Shown here: one piece after another, positions 51,093 through 63,050 of the stretch
How positions within the stretch are numbered: the stretch's first letter is position 1
How the letters are laid out: each line of letters starts with the position of its first letter
From: Amoeboaphelidium protococcarum
Taxonomy: Eukaryota; Aphelidiomycota; Aphelidea
NCBI GenBank assembly: GCA_023515745.1
Contig: JALECJ010000258.1
Coordinates: 1,616,501 to 1,680,500 of the forward strand
DNA length: 64,000 bases
Reading direction: 5' to 3'
Position numbers and translations under genes: made by a program
Notes under the pieces: generated by a model
Databases searched by the model: none
Told to the model about the DNA's origin: nothing
Seen by the model: only the letters and a program-made list of their open reading frames with translations

Positions 51093-51914
51093 TTACAGCC
51101 TCACCGGATAAACGCAAGTTCAATGGGTCAGACTTTGTGTCTTTTGAAAGATACATAACCATGATTGCTGCTGGTGCTGGAGTTTCTGATGTGCTGAATG
51201 GGACACAGTAAGCTCCGACTGTACCGCGTTCTTTAGACATAATGTAACTTGTTGGAATGGAGTTAGTGGGATATGCTTAATGGAATTGGTATCGCTAAGC
51301 AGTCACTCAACTGAACATGCTGATTGAGAACTCCTGTGCTCCCTTGGTAGCAAGATAGATCACCTAGTTGATGAACCCAAGCGAGCGCATGGAGCACTTA
51401 AAGTTATACTATTTTGGTAACTCCGTCGCGAGAAAGAATCTGTTAGCTGACAAGTATGATCAGTGGAATTGGTGTGTAGAGCATTCTATTGCATCGAATC
51501 TATCAAATCTAGAGAAGTTAGTTGCAGATTTACAGGCTGTTGGTATCCCTAGAGATGAAGTTGAAGTGGTGTCCAACTTATTTAGAAGTGTTAAGGCTGC
51601 TGACATGACTTTATATGAGGAAATTTCATTTAAGAAGCATGATGAAGTGTCAATCACGATGATGAAGTAATTATTATTAAATGCAGAGTAGACGGTGGCT
51701 CTGGAAGAGCGCAATTCAAGTGTTAGAGTTGCAAACACCGCAAGTGCTGGTCCAAGAAGGGAGTGCTACAAGTGTTGATCTCCGGATCACATTAGCTATG
51801 ACTGTCCTAAGGTGTCAGTATGTAAGAGATGCAATCGAAAGCATTTAGGAGGGTGTAAGAGAATGGCGTCAGTGAAAGGAGCACCGCGTGCCAAGAAGTC
51901 CAAAAGTGATTAGG
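51093..51914 (+). pseudogene. Copia-type gag, interrupted in the zinc knuckle
   Basis: The open frame (from about DVKQFTASPDKRKFNGSDF) carries a capsid-like helical region. This includes WNWCVEHSIASNLSNLEKL and the UBN2-type turn VGIPRDEVEVVSNLF. A CCHC zinc knuckle follows (CYKC...H...DC), then a basic tail with KRCNRKH. A TGA falls directly after the second Cys of the knuckle, in place of one residue, so this copy is truncated as it stands. TAA/TAG Gln codons are otherwise used normally. The 5' end is uncertain; an upstream TGA lies near 51083. Confidence 0.65.
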
Positions 51915-52068
51915 ACGCAAAATATGGCGCTAGCGTCACAACGGAATAAAGTAGTTCGGAAAGTGAAAGTGAATTAACACGAATGAAACTAATAGATCTA
52001 GGTTACTACTCGTACTTCTAATTATAACGTTCATCAAGCAAATACTTTACCAAGACGTTAGTCTCAAG
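51915..52068 (+). repeat. 3' LTR, 154 bp
   Basis: Partner of the 157-bp LTR at 50685. Directly follows the gag basic tail. After it comes CACATCGCATG and then, about 25 bp on, another GCGACATTTGTCGC palindrome. Confidence 0.85.
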
Positions 52069-52510
52069 CACATCGCATGAAACAAAGAGCGACATTTGTC
52101 GCACATGTCTTGGTGAATAAGTTTGCTTTATCCAACACGAGGAATATGTATTAGATTAATTCAATTGCTGTTTGTACATTTAAGCTGATCATAATTTTGT
52201 ATAGTGCAGAGAATTCTCTAATTGATGTTTATAACACTGACGTGCTATTCGAAACGGCGTCAGTTTAACGACTGACTATCAACAATTTGGATGGTTTTGA
52301 AACGTTCGATCTTTAAAAGGGAGTCTCTAGAAAGATCCCACATAGAAAGCTCTAGAGTTTATACGGTTTCTTGTTTTATTGTACTCAATTGAGTCATTAT
52401 AGAGCAGGTACACGTTGATCGAGGTAGGTACTTTCTACAACATCGTAGTAGTTTTGTTTCTCATTCTTATCATTTTGTTACTACATTTCAACTTTCGATG
52501 TACTTTGATC

Positions 52511-53902
52511 ATGTCATAAATTCAAGGAATTAAGTGTCAGAAGCTCAAACATGCCAATGTGATTTTTATTTTGATATTTGTTACTTCAATATGGACAATT
52601 TTCTATATGCTGGCAGATATTAGACATGGATTAACTAATGCTTTTGATCATGTGCAGGTGGCATCGCTAAATTGGAAACTGCGGTGTGAGATGCGTAAAC
52701 TGCCCATGATTATTGCACACCAAACAGATTCATTCTGTATCTAATGGGAAACATCATGTCCACTCGTGGAATCTGAATTGGTATTAATTAGCAAGTACCA
52801 AAATGGATCACGAAATTCGGTCATTATCCCGTCCGTGTTGGCTCACTCTTTTGATTCATCTCATTACTTGTACCGTTCTTATTTCAATATCAGTCAGGAC
52901 AAGGATTCTAAAACTTAATACTCTTACTACATAAAATTCTAGTACGATTCTGATGGTTAATAACGGAGAAGAACTCGTGTATTTGACACTAGAATTCGAT
53001 TCCATCCTGATGGGTATTAGATGAGAATTGCGTTCGTATCTGATAATTAATACAAGGCAACAGTGTTTAATAAAATACTGGACTCTTTGACTCTTCTGGA
53101 GTATGATTACATTGTCCACGTGGGTGATGCTGTATAGACATTTAATTCGCTGGCTGAGTGGGAGGTTGATTTTGTGTGGCCCATGACTAGAGGTAGAAAT
53201 GGAAACTCTGCTGGACTTCTTAGCACTACCCCTCTAATATATATTCCCGGTAATCACGATGAGTATGAAGAGGATGGCCGTGATGCTTCAACCACTAATA
53301 GCGGTCCTCAAGTCACTCAATCTGGTGGAGACAACGCGCCGTTTCACTATTTTGTGACGACGCGCGATCGTTTCAAGTCTCTTCGTATCGGTCATCTGCA
53401 TTTTACACTTATCGACTCTAACCATGATAGTGCAAGATAGTAAGATTTCGCGTAGTCTTTAGTCAAGCAGAATGAGTACAAAGAGTCCTAGTTTCGAATA
53501 GCACTTATCCATATTCCACCATATTTGGAGTTTTGGGAATATGACGCGTGGTTTGAGAAGAAAGAATCAATGTGGGGACAGTTTGTACGTGACAAGTACA
53601 TGCCGCTTATGAAGGAGAACGGCTTGGATATTGTTATTTCAGGCCATCAACATAATTATGAGAGGACATCCAAACGAGTGAATGGAACATATTACTTTAT
53701 CATTGGTGGGGCGGGCGGTGAATTGGAGCACACTGAAAAGGATGGTGGTCGAGTGAATAATTTCAACATGTATGATTTCAAGTTCTTTGGGCACTTTTAT
53801 TGTATGATGGACGTTTACAATGGCTCCATCCTGTGGCGAGCCATTGATGCTGAAAGTCAAGTCGTTGATAATCTAACTCTTGGTCTCAATTAAATAAATT
53901 GA
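52511..53902 (+). CDS. Membrane-anchored metallophosphatase (purple-acid-phosphatase-like)
   Basis: 463 aa, intronless. N-terminal signal anchor (VIFILIFVTSIWTIFYML, residues about 18-35), a roughly 140-residue beta-rich Fn3-like domain, then a calcineurin-like core. In the core, RIAFVSDN has Asn after the first metal Asp where His is usual. VHVGDAV (about 204), PGNHDEYEED (about 246), IHIPPY and SGHQHNYER (about 377) follow; the C-terminal FIIGGAGGELE is typical of purple acid phosphatases. The active site would face lumen or cell surface. The preceding 52069-52510 shows no gene. Confidence 0.83.
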
Positions 53903-54149
53903 TTGTCGAATGATGCTGTTTGACACTAATAAACATATTTTGTAGTTTAAAATCCCCACGTCTTGCTTATCGCTGATTGGCTGCGACGTTCTCGGCGAGC
54001 TAATCAGATGGCGCACAGCGATCACCTCATGAATTCAATTCAATTCTTATTTTATCCCTCTTCTCAATCCCTCTTACACAGCTGTTATACTATCATCATT
54101 AAAGTTGAAATTAAGCATTAAAAGTATATTATTTATTTTATATATTTAC

Positions 54150-57100
54150 ATGAAGAGTGATCACGAAATTCAGGTGGTGACAGCAATCTGTGAGTATAAT
54201 CCATCAGCTGCGGGACGGCTCTGTTTTGGTGAGGGAGATTAGATTCGAGTGCTTCAACAAACTGATAGTGGATGGTGGGATGGGATTTGTCATGGATAGA
54301 GAGGCTGGTTTCCGTCTAATCATGTCCAGCTTCCCCCTTAAAATATGTAAGCGGATTTAAATGAATATTATGGATGGGAAGTTCATGTACCACCAGTTGG
54401 ATCTCCTAAAATCGGTAATAATACTCAACTAATAGTGAACAAGCTTACTGGTGAACGCGTTAGAATTCCCACCAATGTTGAGGTGGCTCAATCTCCACGT
54501 CAGAGCATTTTATCCGTTAATATTGCTAAAATGAAGATTTCTGAAGGTCGCGATTCTATGCCACTGTCTCCTCTTCATCCAGTTATTAACAACGCTCAGT
54601 AATAAGAACTGGCCATTACTGATGGTGGATTAAGCTAAAGATACTCCAGCGTGTCAGTGGTTGGACATTAAAGACACGAAGATGCAGAAAATACTCTTTA
54701 AAATGGTGGCATTAATAGTAGTAATAATAGTAATGATGATGATGTAGACTCCGTGTTGTAACCGCACGATTGGGAGAGTATGAGATAGATGATTCTTAAG
54801 TCTATAGTGTTACTTAAAAGGGCTGAGCGAAAGGATTTCATCTTGGTAGTTGGTTAAATCATTAAAAGTGTTCATGCCATGTTATCTGCCTCGAATACGT
54901 TAGAAAAGTCATCACACCTGCTTTAGAGTAACCAGATGCTCAAGTCGCATTATAAGCATTTGATCAAGTCATTGTGTGCTCTTACTGAATACGCAAAGTC
55001 TATCGAGTCTAATAGTATGCCTCCACCATCTGGCCAGGACGGTTAAAGGCGACATTTACTGCATCTTTCTAATGAAGTGTGGCTCTCAGTTAGACACTTT
55101 ACTTCTACCGCTGAATAGGCTAATGTTAGTATCCAAATGCAATAGAAGGTGCAGCAGGAATCACACAATCTTGGAGTTGGAGGAAAGTCACCTTCAATGA
55201 GATCTGCAACCTCTTCTTCGCACGTTTCCGTTGTGAATGTATATGACACATTAAGCGAGTCTTTGGATGAGTTAATCACGGATGTCAGTGATGCAATATC
55301 TGGTGTATGGAAGCAGTTGTCCTCCGAAACTTAGTAAAAAGTCCCGGATCTGATTGAATGCACCAAAGAAGTCGTGACTTAGATTGGTTACTTGCTGTCT
55401 CTGCTGGACGAGTTCAATCAAGAGCATTTTGACGCGAGGCACTCGGCAATGTATGAGTACTTTCTGTAATTGAAAGAAAATATGTATCTGCGAATATCTG
55501 AGTTGGTTAATGCAACCACCGAGGCTGTGGATCCATTTGCTCCAGCAGATCGTGTCTAGTCTCTCAATTTCTCTGTACAGAATGTCTAGTCTTCATTGCG
55601 CGATCTGATATTATCCGTCCGTCCACTTTTGTAAGTTTAGAAGGAGTAAGCTGCTCTATCTGCGTCCTGTAAAAGGAAAGATTCTTCATCCGATCACTCG
55701 TCATTTGTTGAAATTCAGTCACCTTTGGATGATGAGATTAAGCCTCGAAGAGCTTTCTCTATGAACCTGCTGAAGTAATCTTTGGATTAGCGATAGTCAA
55801 AAGATAAGGAGAACGTGCGCAAAAATGAACTTGTATCTGACTCTGCCGTTGAATCCAACGGTGTAAATTAGCAGCCTGCCAAGCGACAGTCAAAGTTGAC
55901 TAAAGAAGATCAGGATGCTTAGTAGCGTCGCCGAATTACAGTTGTTGGTAGTGAGACTAAATTGGGCAAGTTTTTTGGCGAAGATGTTGCTCTGGTTGAG
56001 TAAAAGCTGCGCAAAGGAAATGAATTGGATTTTCTGAAGGTTAGCTACAGTTCAAAGGCAGTCCTTCTAGGAGCAAATGGAGAACTAAAAGGTGCGACTT
56101 TGAAAGGAGTAGTCGAAGTAATGACCGCGCATGATAAATTTGACGTCAAGCTGATGCATAGTATTCTACTCACATTCCGTTCATTTGCCACTAATGTGGA
56201 GTTGTTCAATCTGCTGACAAAACGGTTTGTTTTGGAGCCTCCGGGTGAACTGTCGTCTATGCAGTTGGAAATTTGGCACGATAAAGTTCTGACTCCTATT
56301 AGATTGCGAGTAGTGAGTGTGATCAAAACTTGGTTAGATTCTTATTATTTGAAAGAACAGGACGAGAAATTGCTTCCTCTTATGCGCCGATTTATTGATG
56401 GACTAGTAAAAGAAGTGTTACCATCAGGATCCACAATGCTTCTTCGACTGATTGATAGAGTGGCGAAATTACCTGACGATGAGCTCGTCTAGTCCAAGAG
56501 ACTGACATTTATCATTGGATCTCATAATGCCCCGACAGCTCCATCTTCTCCAATGATGCCGCGTAGCTTTGGTTCAATCCTTGAACTTGATCCTCTCGAA
56601 CTGGCACGCTAATTTACAGTGCATGACTTTGCTCTGTTTGCCCGTATCGATATCACGGAATTTCTTGATAAGTCTTGGTCCATTAAGAATGACAATTCCA
56701 AGTCTCCTAATGTTAAGCATCTCATAAAGATGTCTAATTAAACCACTGCATGGGTTGCAAGCGTCATTCTCTCTGAGGAAGATCCTAAAATTCGCAGTCA
56801 GCTTTTGAAGTATTTTATTTAGGTGGCAGACAAATGTCTAGAGCTGAACAATTATAATACACTGATGGCTATTCTGGCGGCTGTTGGGTCGTCTTCCATA
56901 CATCGCTTGAAGAGAACTTTTGATTTGCTTTCGAATAAGACTATACAAACTCTGGATAAGTTGCGCGATTTAATGTCTCCACATTAGAATTTTACCAAAT
57001 ACAGGCGGCGATTGGAAGAGACAAAGCTGCCGGTGTTGCCATTCCTCGGACGCTTCCTCACAGATTTGACTTTCATAGAAGATGGTAATCCTAGCACTTT

Positions 57101-57353
57101 GAACTCTCATCCTGACATGATCAATTTGGATAAAAGATTAAAGGTGGCTAATCGCATATTTGACATCTATCAGTATCAGCAGAGCAAGTTTAATATTTAG
57201 CGTATCGATGCCGTTCAAGACCTGATTGATTTATGCGTAAATTCAGCACATGCTTCTAGTGAGATGCTTTACGATCTGAGCGTTAAATTAGAGCCAAGAG
57301 AGCAGGACACCGAGAAGATGGTAAGACTGTTGAATGAAAGTGGTTTTTTGTGA
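54150..57353 (+). CDS. SH3-WW-RasGEF (CDC25-type Ras exchange factor)
   Basis: 1067 aa, intronless. SH3 at residues 8-66 (ALYDY replaced by AICEYNP; DSGWWDGICHGQRGWFPSNHV), then a degenerate WW-like segment (YYGWEVHVPP ... LIVNKLTGER, about 76-112). A long Ser/Gln helical linker follows, then the RasGEF-N/REM domain (about 635-780: VEVMTAHDKFDVKLMHSILLTFRSF). Last is the catalytic CDC25 domain (about 805-1060: ELDPLELARQFTVHDFALFARID, LNNYNTLMAILAAVGSSSIHRLKRTF, PVLPFLGRFLTDLTFIEDGNP). SH3-(WW)-REM-CDC25 order is the layout of fungal CDC25/Ste6. Confidence 0.93.
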
Positions 57354-57477
57354 TTAGAAATTGATTTTTGTATTCAGAGAGTTTAGCTGTGATTGCATTC
57401 ACTTTTATATTTATAACATCGTATTAAAATCATCATCCATTTGCCTATAAACGCTTACGCTCATGAGGGAGTGCTAA

Positions 57478-59305
57478 TCAGTTCAGACGCTCAAGCTCTT
57501 ACAAAACTGCGGTTGCATCCAACCGAATCAAGAGATTCTACTCCCAGGACATGGCAATAACATTAAATAAACCTTGCAAACGTTCATCTTCAAAAGTTTG
57601 CTTAATTTCAACTCTCTCGCCATTGAGTACAGCGTCACGAATCTGATCTTTAGAGAATCCTTCCCACGCTGGTTAACGATTCAGCAACTCGGCCATTATA
57701 ACAGCGCCAGCAAAAATGTCTCTTTTAGGCTTCAGTGCATCAGACACGCCTTCATCAGCCCAAACTTCTGGTGCAGCATAACATGGAGTCTAACCTTTTA
57801 GTCTATTCCACTTAAGACCAGTCACTGCCTTGGAAGTTCCTAGCAGAGTACAGATGCCAAAATCAGTCAGACAAAGTCTAGTTGCACCAGTTGACGTGTC
57901 AATCAGGAAATTGGCCGACTTTATGTCATTATGAACTATACTTGCTTAATGTATAGCCTACATGGCTGCAAACACGTCCATAGACAGAGATTTAATAACA
58001 TCAAAAGTCCATGGAATCAGTTCACATAATGGACTGCTTTAATTAATTAATCCATCCAGTGATCCGTGCTCATAATGGAACATTAGAAGCACCCGATTAC
58101 CTGCATCAAAGCCCGCAATTCTAGCAACGTGAGGACAATCTTTAAAGCGCCACATCAATGCAACTTCCTACAAGAAGGTGTCAGAGCTACCATTGCCATT
58201 ATTGTACTTTCCTACGAAGGTCAGCTTTTCAAAAGGCTTCACGGGATGCTCAAAAGGAATACTCAGCATCTCAACTAGCCATATAGATCCCTGCCCACCA
58301 CCTGACAAACGTGAATTTGCCACCTTCCTAAAGTTCTAGCCTTCCTACAATTGCAAGAATGCAGGCACAGAAATTTCATACGAAGTCGGCATCATTGTAC
58401 TACCTTAGGTACTACTGATACTTTGCACCTGCGTCATGTGAGTCGAGGTAGTACTCTACATCGTATTTGTAGTTAATTTAGCCATAAGTGCACGAGTACG
58501 CGCACGATACTTATGTCGCAATACTAAAGCAATTGCACAAAGCATAACCACAAATGCAGCGGCCATAGCACCAGCAATAGTAGCAATTAGAGAAGAGCTG
58601 ACACTGTTAGCACCGGTCACTGCCTAGTCCTTATCTGCAGAACTAATAACCTCAGATTAAGTTTTGCTACTACCACCGTATAAGCTTTAATTATCGCCAA
58701 ACACAATTGAAGTCATCAGACGAGAGCTAGAAGTGGACACTGAAGACGTTACGATACTACGCTAGGAGGTGGATCTTATTGTGGAGCTCGTCAAACTTGA
58801 GTTCAAAACCACCACGGTGGAAGTTGATGTAGTATTTGTACTTACAAAAGCCAGCGTAGACAATGTACTAAATTCCAAAGATGTAACTGTACCAGAGCTA
58901 GAGGCGACAACAGTACTGCTCACAGTAGTGGATGTTGAAATAATGACAGAACTTAAGGCAGCAATACTCGAGGTTTCCACAGGTGTTGATGAAGCGGTAC
59001 TAGTAGCTACAGTATTTGTCGTACTAAGTGTGCTACTAGCAGATGTAATAGTTGTCGTGGTCGTGGGAGTAGTAGTGGTGGTGGTTGTTGTCGTAGTAGA
59101 GGTAGTAGTAGTAGTAGTAGTTGTTGTTGTTGTTGTTGTTGACGTTGTAGTGGTTGTGGTGGTAGTTGTCGTTGAAGTCGTCGTCGGAGTAGTAGTAGTG
59201 GTTGTCGTCGTGGTGGTTGTCGTCGGAGTAGTTGTTGTTGTGGTGGTGGTGGTTGTCGTAGTAGTGGTAGGAGTAGTTGTTGTCGTCGTCGTCGTGGTGG
59301 TGGTC

Positions 59306-59343
<38 letters not shown>

Positions 59344-60885
59344 TGTGGTGGTTGTGGTAGGAGTAGTAGCGGTAGTAGCGACCGACGATGATGCAACACA
59401 GTTACCTCCAGAAGGACTCAAAGCCAGCAGATTATCGACGTTACTGAATCCTGTTTAGTCCAAGGAACTAACTTAACCATCAGTACTATTCATCCTAAAA
59501 CCTGTACCGTAATACAAATATGCAACTAAGAATGAGCTACTTTCATAGAATATAGCAGAATTCAGATAGACCTATGCTCCTGTTTAACCATAAAACCAAT
59601 TGATACCGGAAAACTTCTTAGCACAATCTACAGACAAGATAAATCCATACTAGCTAACTGCAGAGTTATATTGTGTCACCTATGAGCCGGTTACATTCAC
59701 TTTGATCGAGTTGACCGGTGACATTCCAACAAAGTACATGTTATTCCTGTTGTCCCACTAGATTCCAGCTCTAACATTGCCAGAGCCGGTGACACTGGAC
59801 CACTCCTGAATTGCCGAGCCATTAGTAAACTTGAATGCGTAAGTACCATTAACTCCAGCTTAACCTGCGGTAACATAAAGGGCATTAGAGCCATCAAAAA
59901 CTTAAAACTGACCGCCAGTCTGTATCGATGCATAAGCAGCACCACTCTTGTCAAAAGACACCCCAACAGGACTTTACGTGCCGGCACCAATAAATTTCCA
60001 GCTATAGCGATGGTTTCCGGTAGGTCCGTAGACCAGAATAAAGCAAGTGGCAGCATTACCGGCAGAATAGTAAACCTACTATTCACTAGAGTCTTCCACG
60101 TTGAGAAACTGCACTGCACTTAGCTGGAAATACAGATTACCAGTAGGATCAATTGCCAGCTAAGAGTCAATAGTCACGGTAAAGTCGTCCAGTTCATAGA
60201 CGAAATTGAGATTGTTGTCCATCATAAACACATGATGGCAGCCATCACTAGACTTAACAAGAGTCTTTACATTGTTGTAAAATGTAATGGGATCTGTAGC
60301 GCAACCTTCAGGAAGTTTCTAGTAAGCATGCACAACAACTTGTCCGCTAGACCCGATAGCACTACTCAAAGCTTTAACCGACTGGACACCATTATCTAGA
60401 CTGGCAGAAGTCAGAAATGTACCATCACTAGCAAATTTCGCAATCACCACCTGATCCGGGCCCAATCTACTGACAGATTTGACCAATGCTTAGTTAATGC
60501 CATAAATACCAAGGCTGGGAGAGTCTGACTCAATAACAGCAATTATGTTATCAGAAGGATCAACAAACAGATTCTTTACTCTATCAGTGCCTGAGCCTCC
60601 AACAGAAAAATGCCACTGCAATATACCAGCAGAATTATACTTGGCAATATATGTGTCGGTGCCACCCAGCTACAATGCTGTTTATACGGGGCCACTAGTC
60701 GAGTACAAAGGATAGTTTATCTCTTGCACTAAATCATACGCGTAAAAGAAGCCTTAAGAATCTTTTCCGGTCACCTTCACACCTGTGCCTTGCGAATACA
60801 CTTGCCACACCAAGCCTGCGCGCACCACCTAGAGATGAATCACATTCAAAATAGAGGCTGTCAATAAAGTTTAACTGAATTTCAT
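57478..60885 (-). CDS. Receptor-like protein kinase with propeller-like ectodomain
   Basis: 1135 aa, intronless. A signal peptide (MKFSQTLLTASILNVI) precedes an ectodomain of about 480 residues. It is built of repeating strands (YIAKYNSAGILQWHF, VVIAKFASDGTFL, GYLYFQ-like turns) resembling SBBP/NHL-type beta-propellers. A 100-residue Thr/Pro tract and a Ser/Thr mucin-like stalk follow, then one TM (about 766-790, ATIAGAMAAAFVVMLCAIAL), a basic stop-transfer and a kinase domain. Kinase motifs: Gly loop SGGGQGSIWLVE (about 863), VGKYN Lys, HNDIKSANFL (HND replaces HRD), DFGICTL, and CYAAPEVW. Key Lys, Asp and DFG Asp are present, so it is probably active. Ligand unknown. Confidence 0.87.
59044..59370. 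repeat. Thr-codon (ACN)n/trinucleotide low-complexity tract
   Basis: A roughly 325-bp run of minus-strand ACN codons (GTN on the plus strand) encoding about 100 Thr with occasional Pro and Ser. It forms the rigid O-glycosylatable stalk of the receptor kinase. The long open frames on the plus strand and in the other minus frame here are artefacts of the repeat. Confidence 0.9.
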
Positions 60886-61450
60886 TCTGATAGCAATAAT
60901 ACGGATCTTATTAATTGTATTAGCGAATAACTAGTATAGATTATACGAAGAAAGGGACAATGAGCAGGTACATGGTGCAGCAGTAAAATGCAACTAGAGC
61001 TATTTATAGATGCAATGACAACATTCAAATGGAAAATCCTTCCATTCTAGAAATTTGGTACAAAGAAGGAAAGTGCTGACAATACACATTCAATAATTAC
61101 AAATGAGGTCGGCCACGAGCACCCATAAAATGATTGTGGCTATCATATGGGAGTAAATTGTGTATACCAATTGATTGCATGTCGCGGCGGTGTCAATCGA
61201 GACGCATTGTTATCAAAAATTTGATGTTTCAAATCAACCTGAAACAAGAACACTGATGTATTTATAAAACATTTTAAGCGAATTTCAATACAATAGATAT
61301 CAGGCAAGCCTTCCAGCGTGAAGATACCAACAACTCGGGCGATTCCCAGTCTCCACATATACACAACAATCAGGAGCATATTTAAACTTGCGCTGACATA
61401 CCAGCCCATAAAAAAGAAGGTTGGCCTAAGACTTGGCGATTTGGGCAACA
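60886..61450. other. Gene-free stretch upstream of the receptor kinase
   Basis: Contains the receptor-kinase promoter and then sequence with several open frames on the minus strand (61143-61451) that show a hydrophobic pattern but no recognised family and no consistent frame. Probably decayed mobile DNA continuous with the next feature. Confidence 0.35.
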
Positions 61451-62010
61451 CTAAGCCTATGACTCCACCAAATTCTGCTGACGTTTAGGACAGTTGGACG
61501 CGAGATGAAGATAGGAGCCAGAAGCATCAAAGAAACAGAGGATTGGGTGGAACTTTTCAGGGAAACGCCATATCCTCATCGTATGGTGACAGTCATTTTT
61601 CCACCCGTAGCGCATGATGGCAACATGAGCAGAGCTTTGTAGTGTGATATTCGGGAATGGAGACCACCAATCCACGACGACTGAGGTGGTACGCAAAGCC
61701 TCTTACGGATACTGGTGGATTCTTGTTGACATGCATCACATCATCACTGTCGTAGGCAATCACAGGGAGGCTTCGTTGAAGCAGCATGGTTGACCATTCT
61801 TTCTTTACGTTTTCTTTCGTCTTCTGGCACGCTCCTTGGGCTAATGATCGGGTACTATAGCGGCTTAAAGGCTTCTACCTGCTATGGTTCATCACTTGGT
61901 CGCATCCGCACTACTTTGCGGAGTGTCGACAGAAACGCCCAGATTTGTGGAATGCGGAAGATTAGAAATCCACAACCTGAGGGAAGTGTGCCATTGGAAA
62001 ATTGAGGTAT
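61451..62010 (-). pseudogene. Possible Fanzor/TnpB-like remnant
   Basis: A minus-strand frame (about 61593-61817) reads PVIAYDSDDVMHVNKNPPVS, then RGFAYHLSRRGLVV, IPEYHTTKLCSCCHHAL. Its order is aspartate-containing segment, variable loop, basic helix, then (V/I)xE(F/Y)xTTKxCSxC. This is the layout of the RuvC-III/zinc-finger junction of Fanzor and TnpB nucleases. The frame then ends at TGA, and the second CxxC plus NRDxNAA motif is not found in register, so the copy is dead if this reading is right. Could also be coincidence. Confidence 0.3.
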
Positions 62011-63014
62011 TAACGCGTAGATGAGACTTACGCCGGATCATTTTCGCAAGTGTTTTTGGTTACAGGTTTAATTCTTGATGCGACAACAAAGTGGTGAAAT
62101 CTTCAATCTTAGATCATTACCATTTTTGAATATTGTATAAGCTCAAAGTATATCTAAAAACTAAGTACAAATATATTTCACTTCAAAGAAGAGCTTAGAT
62201 AACGATATTATCTAAATGATGAATCTCATATCAGGCAACATCCGTAACTATGGGCCAATCAGTTCGCTGCTCTATCAGTTGTTATTTTTCAGGTTCAACT
62301 TATTCTTGTAACGGGCGGTTATATAACCAATCCCTTTATATGAAATACAATAAGAGAACATTGGTACGTGCTTATCAAACATAAACACTAGAAATGTATT
62401 CATCTCCATGGAGATGGCGAGTGAACGTTCCCAAATAAACAATTCATATCCAATATGATTTTCCAAGTTCTACTCTCGTGTAAAGTTCATAAATTAAATG
62501 TTTCAATTCTGTATGGAACAACTAAAGTCTTGTTGAGAATTTGCCATAGTTAGTGTCCAATGTAATCCATTTACCATGGTCCTTATAGTAAAGTCTGGGA
62601 GTTTTCATATTGACGTTGTCTGTCAGTAGTACAGTGGATATGAGAAACTCAGCTGGTGAATCCAAACCTTCAACGTTAATGAAGTGTCAATCTTTGGCCT
62701 GCTGCGCTGGCAATGCACAAAAGACCAATCTTCTTATACGAGTTTCCAACTCAACGTGTAATGGGAATCATCTTAGTAAAAGATCTAAGATGCCACCACA
62801 GCTTTTGCTGCAGCTGATGCCAGCGTCGATTCATTCATTCCAGTTTGTTTGAACCTGCTGTTGATGCTGCTCCTTCTGACCCTGCAACTGGTGGGGATAC
62901 TGGTGATGCTCATTTCCAAGCATTCGAGTCCAAAATGTGTTTTGCACATCATGTGTAAAGACGCGCTGGCTATCTTACTGAGATCAAATCAGCAATGGAG
63001 CTGTTGGCTGCTGA
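62011..63014. other. Unassigned region, likely degraded element
   Basis: Short open frames on both strands without recognisable domains. From about 62825 a plus-strand frame (CQRRFIHSSLFEP) runs into the region of the following ORF in a different register, suggesting a frameshifted upstream part of the same element. Confidence 0.3.
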
Positions 63015-63050
63015 TAGGTCCGTCCATTTGAAGTGCTCTTTACATACCTT

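Larger units (their letters stand above)
50685..52068 (+). mobile_element. Gag-only non-autonomous LTR retrotransposon
   Basis: About 1.38 kb bounded by direct LTRs. The interior encodes only a Copia/UBN2-like Gag and no protease, integrase, RT or RNase H, so it must have been mobilised in trans. A clean target-site duplication was not found. Confidence 0.8.

Noticed and set aside
59007..59399. 130-aa Leu/Pro/Gln-rich minus ORF
   Set aside because: Out-of-frame reading of the same trinucleotide tract.
58769..59458. 229-aa plus-strand ORF rich in Val
   Set aside because: Antisense of the Thr-codon repeat in the receptor kinase; GTN runs on the other strand produce it.
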